NCBI GenBank assembly: GCA_050697275.1
Contig: JBOGZI010000301.1
Location: forward strand, 1-19,192
Length of the DNA stretch: 19,192 nucleotides
DNA from: JBOGZI01 sp050697275
Lineage (GTDB): Bacteria; Actinomycetota; Thermoleophilia; Solirubrobacterales; 70-9
Reading direction: 5' to 3'
Positions 5,972 to 12,981 of this stretch are shown here, piece after piece (position 1 is the first letter of the stretch; every line of letters starts with the position of its first letter). The notes under the pieces were generated by a model. That model was given only the letters and a program-made list of their open reading frames with translations, had not been told where the DNA came from and ran no database searches. Both the position numbers and the translations under genes were made by a program.

Positions 5972-8164
5972 TCAGCGTCGCTTCCCCTTCCCTTTCCTCT
6001 TCTTGCCTCGGCAGGCCTTCTTCTTCTTGCCCTTCTTCTTCGCGGCCACGACCGCGCTCGCCCCCTTGCCCTTCCGCTTCGCGCCGGAGCACTTCCGCGC
6101 GCGGCGCGGCTTACCCCCGGAGCGGCGCGGCTTACCCCCGGAGTGAGGCGGCTTACCCCCGGAGTGAGGCGGCTGGCCCCCTGGGTTGGGCGGGCCGCCG
6201 CCCGGATTCCCGCCGGGGTCGGGATCCTCGCCGTTGTCCGAGTCGCGCGGGTCGAAGACCAGCAGCTCGACGTTCTGGTCCTGAGGCGCCCCCTCCCCGC
6301 TGCCGTCGCCGACCTGCGGGTCGTTGTAGGCGACTGTGCGCCCCACCGCGGCGAGCTGGTCGGCGTCGAAGCCCTCGGCCGGGCCCGCGGCCGGCGCCTC
6401 GGCGGGCGACGCCTGATCGAGGAGCGTGCCGAAGATCGAGAGCGTGCCGTCGTGGTTGTCCATCACCTCGATCAGCCGGCTCTGGGTGGGCCAGTCAATC
6501 TCCGCGGAGGTCTCGATTCCCCACCAGACGGTGCCGTCGCTGCGGGGAAATGGCGTGACCCTGTTCTCGTGGGTGTGCCCCGCGACGTAGGTGAGCACGT
6601 GGGGGTAGCCGTCCAGGAGCTCGACCAGGCTCTCGCGCGGATCGCCCGGCATCGGGTCCTCGCCGAGGTGGACCGGCACCGAGACCCGTGGGTCCGAATC
6701 GCAACCGGGGTTGAGATCGTGTTGCGGATCGTCCCCGGGATGGCTGTCGGTGGTGGTGCATGGAGCCGCCTGCTCATCGACGATCTCGGTGTTCAGCGAG
6801 CGGATCGGATGGTGGCCGAACAGCACCACGAGCTCGTCTGCCGCCTTGGCGGCATCCAGCTCGGCGCGCAGCCACTGGAACTGGGGATCGTCGATGTTCC
6901 CGTTGGCCGACCCCGCTCCCACCCCCTCGGCGGTCTGTCCTCCCTCCGAGTTGGTGTCCAGCGAGATGAACCGGAAGCCGGGCGCCTCGGGCGGGCTCCA
7001 GGAGTAATAGGAGGCGGAGTCGTTGGAGGCGGCCAGTTCGGCCGGATCGACGAACCCGAAGCCGTGGGCGTTATCGACGCCGTTGGCGGCGTAGATCGCC
7101 TTGGTCTGCTGCTTGGAGAGGAATCGCCGCGCCGGATCGGGCGGAACGACCATGCCCACGGCGCCGGCGCCGAGCAGCAGGTTCGGGTCGGGCTCGAGCG
7201 GCGGGGGAATGGGCACCGTGGTCGCGGTCAACTTGAAGCAGCCCATCCCAATGTCCTCGAAGGAGGCGTTGGCGTCCTCGTTCCCCTGCACCAGGACGTC
7301 GTGGTTCCCGTTCGCGACGTAGACGGGCACGTCGGCGCCGATCGGGGTGAACTCGAGCGACTGGGCTCGATCGAGCAGGCCGGGATAGACGGGCCAGTCC
7401 GCCCAGGTGCCGGTGGCGTCATCCACGTTCGGGTCGTAGTAGGCGGGCCCGGGCGGAGTCGGGAAGTCACTGCGGTCCTGAACGCCGGTGTACTTGGGCG
7501 TCGCGCCCTCGTCGGTCCCCGGCATGTTGCAGCTCGGATGCTCGGTCTTGTAGGCGGCGTCGGGGTTGATCCCGCTGTTGAAGTTGGTCGGGCCGTTTCC
7601 CTCGATCAGGTCCCTCACCCAGGTCATCTCGTTCCGCTGGCTGCTATCGGCGAGGTCGCCGGTCAGGATCGAGAAGTCCATCTGGGCCCGGTCGCCGTCG
7701 CCCTCCGCCACCGGGCTGGCGTCCGCGAACGCGTTCATCTGCCGCACCGCGGCGTCCACCATGAAGGGGGTGAATGCCTCCTGCGGCCGCCACGCGGAGG
7801 CGGCGCCGGGATCGAGGAACTCGACCCGGGCGGGTGACTCCTCGTCGGCGAGCTGGAAGTCGCTGAGCTGGGTGAAGTAGGAGAGCGAGGTGCGGCGGGA
7901 CTCGCGTCCGGGCTGGGCATTCGGGATCGCCGGGCTGCTCTCGGCGGCACCGTCGCGCACCAGGTGCTGGGCGTCGGGATCGAACTCCTGGACGGCCAGG
8001 TTCGTGTAGCCGTCGTCGGGGTTGGGTCCGCCGACGGTCTGCTCGAGTGTGGTGTGCCCCAGCGTGTCGACCGCGAGATGGGCGCCGTACGCGGCCGCCG
8101 CGCTGGCGGCCAGCGCAGCGCACGCGAGCGCGAGCAACCTCCTCCATGACCTGCCCCCGAGCAT
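5972..8164 (-). CDS. secreted metallophosphoesterase with basic C-terminal tail (TIGR03767/PPA1498-like)
   Basis: The product has 730 residues from ATG 8162-8164. It begins with a basic and hydrophobic signal peptide (about 1-28). Calcineurin-type motifs occur in order: QLSDFQLAD (D102, where the usual DxH is DxQ), LTGDLADS (D170), ANGNHD (N287, H288), FGHHP (H451) and VAGHTHENR (H530, H532). Long inserts between motifs resemble the large actinobacterial PPA1498-type phosphoesterases; I recognise this by eye. The C-terminus has a Pro/Gly-rich linker (about 645-690) made partly of tandem repeats, then about 40 residues dominated by Lys and Arg with two Cys. The substrate is unknown but should be an extracellular phosphoester. 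A longer frame to a TTG at 8242 would bury the signal peptide, so I reject it. It lies 92 bp downstream of the giant subtilase gene on the same strand. Confidence 0.88.
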   Translation of the reverse strand: MLGGRSWRRLLALACAALAASAAAAYGAHLAVDTLGHTTLEQTVGGPNPDDGYTNLAVQEFDPDAQHLVRDGAAESSPAIPNAQPGRESRRTSLSYFTQLSDFQLADEESPARVEFLDPGAASAWRPQEAFTPFMVDAAVRQMNAFADASPVAEGDGDRAQMDFSILTGDLADSSQRNEMTWVRDLIEGNGPTNFNSGINPDAAYKTEHPSCNMPGTDEGATPKYTGVQDRSDFPTPPGPAYYDPNVDDATGTWADWPVYPGLLDRAQSLEFTPIGADVPVYVANGNHDVLVQGNEDANASFEDIGMGCFKLTATTVPIPPPLEPDPNLLLGAGAVGMVVPPDPARRFLSKQQTKAIYAANGVDNAHGFGFVDPAELAASNDSASYYSWSPPEAPGFRFISLDTNSEGGQTAEGVGAGSANGNIDDPQFQWLRAELDAAKAADELVVLFGHHPIRSLNTEIVDEQAAPCTTTDSHPGDDPQHDLNPGCDSDPRVSVPVHLGEDPMPGDPRESLVELLDGYPHVLTYVAGHTHENRVTPFPRSDGTVWWGIETSAEIDWPTQSRLIEVMDNHDGTLSIFGTLLDQASPAEAPAAGPAEGFDADQLAAVGRTVAYNDPQVGDGSGEGAPQDQNVELLVFDPRDSDNGEDPDPGGNPGGGPPNPGGQPPHSGGKPPHSGGKPRRSGGKPRRARKCSGAKRKGKGASAVVAAKKKGKKKKACRGKKRKGKGKRR
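6101..6184. repeat. four 21-bp tandem repeats inside the metallophosphoesterase gene
   Basis: Units at 6101-6121, 6122-6142, 6143-6163 and 6164-6184. The first two are identical (GCGGCGCGGC then TTACCCCCGGA). The third differs at its first positions (GTGAG), and the fourth is further diverged. On the coding strand each unit gives a seven-residue repeat of the type SGGKPPH or SGGKPRR in the linker before the Lys-rich tail. Length variation between strains would be expected. Confidence 0.9.
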
Positions 8165-8197
8165 CGGATCGAAGCTAACAGGGCGATTGCGGGCGTG

Positions 8198-8214
8198 CGC
8201 CGGTTCGACCGGCG
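8198..8214 (-). other. perfect 7-bp stem-loop upstream of the metallophosphoesterase gene
   Basis: CGCCGGT (8198-8204) and ACCGGCG (8208-8214) pair perfectly with a three-base loop in the 92-bp gap (8165-8256) between the giant subtilase gene and the metallophosphoesterase gene. On the minus strand a TTTT lies before rather than after the stem, so it is not a standard intrinsic terminator. It could tune read-through or leader structure. No clear promoter was seen in the gap. Confidence 0.35.
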
Positions 8215-8256
8215 ACTGAGAAAACAGACGGGAGAGCGACAACCTCCGTGGGCGCG

Positions 8257-11200
8257 TCAGGAACGGACCCGGACTCGCCGGGAGGCCTGCTCGTAGCCGG
8301 GCTTCTGGGCGAGTACGCGCGGCTTCTTCGGCTTCGAGAAGCGGCGGCAGATCCGGACTCGGCCGGCGGGACCGGTCGTCCTCCTCTTCTTGCCCACCCC
8401 GACGGTCGCTCCGGCGACCGGCTTGCCGCTCGAGTCCCTGACCTTGATCTTGAAGCAGGTGCGGCGGCCGGGCCGGGCCCGCTTCGGCTTCACCTTCAGC
8501 TTCAGCTTGCCCGGCGGCGAGGCGCTCGGGGTCGGGATCGAGGGCGGGGTCGGGGTCGGCCCGGGCTGCGGCGCGCCGCCGCCTGGCGCCGAGCCGGGAT
8601 CCGGATCGCAGGGGTTGCCGATCCCGTCGCCGTCGAAGTCAAGCTGGTCGGGATTGGCGACAAAGGCGCAGTTGTCGGCGCCGTCCGCCACCCCATCGCC
8701 GTCGTCATCGGCATCACAGCGGTCACCGGAGCCGTCCCCGTCGGTATCCGTCTGATTGGCATTGAAGTCGGCCGGGCAGTTGTCGGCGGAGTTGGGGACC
8801 CCATCGCAATCGTCGTCCACTCCATCCGGCACGCAGGCGCCCTTGTCGAAGACGGCGATCCTGCCCACGTTGTCCTGGTCGTCGACGGCCCTCAGCGCCA
8901 CGTTCCGAAGCGCGCCGTCTGGGATCGTGAAGCTCTGCGCGCTGCCCGGAGCGGCCGGGTCGGGGCAGTCGGGGGTCGTCCCGCCGAACCCGCAGAGCCG
9001 GGTCGCCGAATCGAAGTTGCCCTCGTCGATCGGGCTGTTCGAGGTGACCACCTCGTAGTGGTCCGCGTCGGCGCAGAGCAGGTCGTCGCCGGGGGCCACG
9101 AAGGACATCGTGGTCTGGTTGGGCAGCGTCGGGTCGGTGGGCTTGCCGGGCAGGGCGGCGTCGCGCGAGTAGTCGCCGGAGTTGGCGTTGTCGTGGTGGA
9201 AGCGCGGCCAGGAGGACGGGGTGCACGGCCCGGCGTCGGTGTCGTAGGCGAGCAGATAGCCGGAACGCGTCAGGCCGACCACGGCCTTGCCCTCGTTGGT
9301 CGAGCCCGGGCCGGCGTCGAGGGTGCCGAAGGTGCCGATCGCCGGGCTGGCAACCGTCCAGTCGCCGGTCAGCTTCGGCCAGCCCGGGACGGCCGCCCCG
9401 GCGGCGTTGAAGGCCGCGAGATCGAACGACGCGGTCCCGGCCACCGCCTCCTCGCCGGGAAGCCCGTCGATGTCGGCGACCGAGGGCCCGGTGAGGAACT
9501 GCAGGTCGTTGACGATCCCGGGGAAGCCGGGCTGCGGCGCCGAGCTCTCGGAGTTCCAGGCCATGACGAAGTCCTGACCGCCCTGGTACTCGTTGATGCC
9601 GAGGTCGGCGGCGCGAACGGCCCCGGCGGCCGGCGAGAGGAAGGACGGGCTGCCGCCGGGGAGAAGCGCGCCGAAGGCCGGGCTCCCGACCGCGGCCAGG
9701 ATCGGCGTGTCGTACTTCTGGGGGGTGGCGCCGAAGTTCGCCTGCAGGGTGCGGTCGCGGCCGCCGTCCTGCCCGTAGCAGGAGTCGCCATTGGGGTTGA
9801 GCACATAGGCGAAGCCGTTGTTCGGGATCACCCCGACCTTCGGTCCCGAGCCGCCGGTCTGGCAGCTGACCGGCCCGATGATCGGCGGCGCGGTGATGCC
9901 CTCGCCCACCACCGGCAGCAACCCCGTGAGCGCGATCCCGATCTTCACCGGCCAGCCGTCGCGGAAGGCGCCCGCCGGGCTCGGGTCCGGGTTCGGATCG
10001 CCGCCCGGCTTGATCGCGTAGAGCCGGCCGTTGCCGGGACTGAGCAGCCCGGCCGCCTCCAGCAGCGCGAAGGCGCCGGAGTTGACGGAGTCGGCGTTGA
10101 GCCCGCCGTCCTGGTCGGCGCCGTACTCCTCGTTGGTGCCGACGACGATCTCGGGCAGCTCGTCGGGGCCGGTGTCGTCGGCGTCGGCGTCGAGGTCGCC
10201 GACCGCGGGGGTATCCACGATCGCTCCCTGCTGCTCGGAGCCGGCATCGGCCTTGAACGCGATCCGGTGGGTGGTCGGGTCGATCGAGGCGACCTTGCTC
10301 TCGTCCACGACCAGCAGCGGGTAGCCGGGGACGGTGGAGCCGTTCGGGTCCCAGGCGTAGACGTGGCGATCCATGTTCGCCGCGACGATCTCGAGCGCCG
10401 GATCGCCGTCGACGTCCGCGAGCACCGGCGAGCCGATGAAGCCGTGCTGGGTGCGGTTGAACTCGCCGTTGCGGACGTTCTGGAACGGCGAGAGCGGCTT
10501 GCCGGAGAAGTCGATGTTGGCCTCCCGGGTGAAGATCCGCTGGCCCCCCACGCTCCAGCCGTAGACCCTGCCCTCGAAGTCCGCTCCCCAGACCTCGGGG
10601 ATCCCGTTCCGGTCCGTGTCGCCGATCGCGACCGAGGAGAGCATCGCCCCTCCCAGGTTCGAGGAGACGTCGCCCGAGGTAAAGGCGCGGGCCCCGGTGT
10701 GGAGGAAGTCGGGGACGTCGCCCCGCACCGGCCAGCCAGGGAGCTCGCTGCCGTCCCGCTTGAATGCGTGCACGAAGCCGTCCGAGGAGGCGACGATCAG
10801 CTCGTTGCGGTTGTCGCCGTCGAGGTCGGCCAGCGTCGGCGAGGACTCGCCGTCCCCGGTCAGGTCCGAGTTCTCGGTGATCTTGCGGGGGAAGGCGCCG
10901 AGCATGTCGGTGTCGCGGTGCAGCCACATGGCGCGGTGGTCCTGGCCGCGCAGTCCCATCGTCCCGGTGGAGTCGGTGAACGAGGTGTCCGCCACCACCT
11001 TGACGGTGAATCCGTGCGGGGCGGCGAACGGGCGCCCGTTCTCGAGCGGGGTGGGCGCCGGCTCGGGGCCGGTGAAGTCGGTGTCGGCCGGGAAGCGCGC
11101 CTGCAGGGCGGCCCCGCTGACCGTCGCGACCACGCCGTCCACCGGGCTGTCGCAGGAGCCGGTGTCGACCTGCTGGAAGTCGCCAGTCGGGACCTCGTCG

Positions 11201-12981
11201 TTGTTCGGATAGTGGCCGGGGGCGATCAGGACCCTGTAGGTGCAGAGGGCGGAGCCCGGCCGCTTCGAGATCTGGGCGGAGACCTGGACGTCCTGGCCGG
11301 GGTCGAGTTGGTCGTACCACTGCGGCGAGGTGATCTCGACCTCGGGCGGCAGCAGCGACTTCACGGTCGCGTCCCCGAGCGGCCCCCGGACCAGCGCCCC
11401 GACCCCCTTCGCCATGTTGACGCGGCCGTAGCCGTAGAACTGGTCGTGCCCGCCCCGGGCCGGGTAGCTGCGCGAGCTTGCGACCGGCGAGATCACGGGC
11501 CGGATCAGGGCGGACTGGATCATCGAGGCGGCCGGCCCGGTGCACCCCGGGGCCGGCACCGCGCCGCAGGCCGGCTCGGCGCCGGGCAGGAAGTCGACAT
11601 CGTCCGCCTGGGCGGTGCCGCCGACGGCGCCTGTCGCCATCAGCTGGCGCACCTCGTTGGCGGTGATCGGGCAGGGATCGAGGTCGGTGTCGGGGTCGGG
11701 CCCGTCCACCGCCCGGGTGCAGTCGGGGGCCGGGTCGAGCTTGCCCCGCTCGGCCGCGTTGAGCGCCGCGCTGTAGATCAGCCCGGCCATCCCGGAGCCG
11801 CGCCCGGTCGCGTCCGAGGAGCAGCTAACCGAGGGGATCGCGACGGTGATCTTGGCGTTGAAGTTGGTGCAGCCGTTGAACTGGAGGTAGGAGCGCGGCA
11901 CCGGCGAGAGCGCCTCGTCGTACTGGGTCACCGAGTTGACCAGGATCACGTGGGGCAGGCTGGAGGGCCAGTTGTTGTGCTGGGCAGCCTCGTCGGCCGC
12001 GGAGGCGATCACCGTGACGCCGTGCTTGTAGGCGTAGTTGACCGCCTGGCGCGAGAGCCGCGAGTTGTTGAGCGTCCCCAGCGCCTCCTGGACCACGTGG
12101 GCGCCGTTGTCGGTGGCGTAGAGCACCCCCTGGGCGAAGCGGTTGACGTCGGCGATGAAGCTGTCGCCGACCCGCATGTGCATCGACATGCAGTTCGGGC
12201 AGGTGCCGAGCTCCCCGCCGTTGTCCGCCTCGGCGGTCGAGTCCTGCGCCTCGCCGGTGCCGTGGCCGTACTGAACGTCGTCGAAGGGGTCGTTGTCGTC
12301 GTCGAGGAAGTCCCAGCCGACGATGTCGTCGTCGAAGCCGTTGCCGTCGTCGTCGGCGCTGTCGGTGAAGGCGAGCAGCAGGTCCTGGGGGGTGAGCATG
12401 CCGCCGGGCCCCACCCGCCGCGGATCTGTGACGTTGACCCGGTCGTCGCAGGCGAAGTCGGCCAGGTTGAAGACCGCATCCCCGTTGGCGTCGTCGACCC
12501 CCGGGGTGTAGCCGCCGCAGCCGCCCCCCAGCAGCGAGGTACCCCGGTTCGCATTCGGCGCGGGAAGCTCGCCGCCGTTGAGCCAGGTCTTGAGGCGCAG
12601 GTTCTCCATCGCGCCGGCGTTGTTCCACTCGATCCCGGAGTCGTGCACCGCGATCACCACGTCCGGACGGCCGAGGGTCGTCTCCCAGGCGGTCGGCGGC
12701 GCGTCGGTGGCGTCGACGACGTGGCCGCCCCGGACGCCGCCGAGCTCGACCGGGTGGGAGTTGTACGGGTTGCCCTCCTCCGGGGTCGCCGCGTACATCC
12801 ACTCGAGCTTGCCGGTGAGGTCGCCCGGGGTCTCGTCGGTGAGGAAGAAGTCCTTGTAGTCCGTGGCGCTGCCCCCGGTGCGGTTGTAGGGGAAGGCGCC
12901 CAGGGCGGATCCGGCGGCCAGACAGCTGACGACCGCGGCGGCGAGCACCGCGGCGATCGCGAGCTTCGCGCGTGGCTTCAC
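8257..12981 (-). CDS. giant secreted S8-type peptidase with FG-GAP propeller, TSP3 repeats and basic C-terminal domain
   Basis: The product has 1574 residues. Layout: signal peptide (1-29); atypical S8 domain (about 80-530) with D114 (VHDSG), H240 (YGHGTG), Asp330 where subtilisin has the oxyanion Asn (SAADEA), and Ser389 (CSSDATG) as the likely nucleophile; an EF-hand-like loop at 164-175; YGYGRVN (516-522) closing the S8 domain; a beta domain (about 546-690); FG-GAP repeats (for example 719-740, 788-809, 856-877, 1169-1190) forming a probable propeller ending in WPRFHHD; an FN3-like domain (about 1278-1381); thrombospondin type 3 repeats (1388-1460, DxDGDG type, calcium binding); a Pro-rich linker; and a basic beta-type domain with two Cys (1491-1574). 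The start is GTG 12979-12981, overlapping the stop of the upstream paralogue as GTGA with no clear Shine-Dalgarno, so translation is probably coupled. Substrate unknown. Confidence 0.9.
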   Translation of the reverse strand: MKPRAKLAIAAVLAAAVVSCLAAGSALGAFPYNRTGGSATDYKDFFLTDETPGDLTGKLEWMYAATPEEGNPYNSHPVELGGVRGGHVVDATDAPPTAWETTLGRPDVVIAVHDSGIEWNNAGAMENLRLKTWLNGGELPAPNANRGTSLLGGGCGGYTPGVDDANGDAVFNLADFACDDRVNVTDPRRVGPGGMLTPQDLLLAFTDSADDDGNGFDDDIVGWDFLDDDNDPFDDVQYGHGTGEAQDSTAEADNGGELGTCPNCMSMHMRVGDSFIADVNRFAQGVLYATDNGAHVVQEALGTLNNSRLSRQAVNYAYKHGVTVIASAADEAAQHNNWPSSLPHVILVNSVTQYDEALSPVPRSYLQFNGCTNFNAKITVAIPSVSCSSDATGRGSGMAGLIYSAALNAAERGKLDPAPDCTRAVDGPDPDTDLDPCPITANEVRQLMATGAVGGTAQADDVDFLPGAEPACGAVPAPGCTGPAASMIQSALIRPVISPVASSRSYPARGGHDQFYGYGRVNMAKGVGALVRGPLGDATVKSLLPPEVEITSPQWYDQLDPGQDVQVSAQISKRPGSALCTYRVLIAPGHYPNNDEVPTGDFQQVDTGSCDSPVDGVVATVSGAALQARFPADTDFTGPEPAPTPLENGRPFAAPHGFTVKVVADTSFTDSTGTMGLRGQDHRAMWLHRDTDMLGAFPRKITENSDLTGDGESSPTLADLDGDNRNELIVASSDGFVHAFKRDGSELPGWPVRGDVPDFLHTGARAFTSGDVSSNLGGAMLSSVAIGDTDRNGIPEVWGADFEGRVYGWSVGGQRIFTREANIDFSGKPLSPFQNVRNGEFNRTQHGFIGSPVLADVDGDPALEIVAANMDRHVYAWDPNGSTVPGYPLLVVDESKVASIDPTTHRIAFKADAGSEQQGAIVDTPAVGDLDADADDTGPDELPEIVVGTNEEYGADQDGGLNADSVNSGAFALLEAAGLLSPGNGRLYAIKPGGDPNPDPSPAGAFRDGWPVKIGIALTGLLPVVGEGITAPPIIGPVSCQTGGSGPKVGVIPNNGFAYVLNPNGDSCYGQDGGRDRTLQANFGATPQKYDTPILAAVGSPAFGALLPGGSPSFLSPAAGAVRAADLGINEYQGGQDFVMAWNSESSAPQPGFPGIVNDLQFLTGPSVADIDGLPGEEAVAGTASFDLAAFNAAGAAVPGWPKLTGDWTVASPAIGTFGTLDAGPGSTNEGKAVVGLTRSGYLLAYDTDAGPCTPSSWPRFHHDNANSGDYSRDAALPGKPTDPTLPNQTTMSFVAPGDDLLCADADHYEVVTSNSPIDEGNFDSATRLCGFGGTTPDCPDPAAPGSAQSFTIPDGALRNVALRAVDDQDNVGRIAVFDKGACVPDGVDDDCDGVPNSADNCPADFNANQTDTDGDGSGDRCDADDDGDGVADGADNCAFVANPDQLDFDGDGIGNPCDPDPGSAPGGGAPQPGPTPTPPSIPTPSASPPGKLKLKVKPKRARPGRRTCFKIKVRDSSGKPVAGATVGVGKKRRTTGPAGRVRICRRFSKPKKPRVLAQKPGYEQASRRVRVRS

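Noticed and set aside
6143..7837. Plus-strand frame of 564 codons
   Set aside because: It is a shadow of the metallophosphoesterase gene, whose GD, GNHD and GHTH motifs fix the real frame.
8165..8242. Longer metallophosphoesterase start (TTG at 8240-8242)
   Set aside because: It would place 26 polar residues before the clear signal peptide that begins at ATG 8164.
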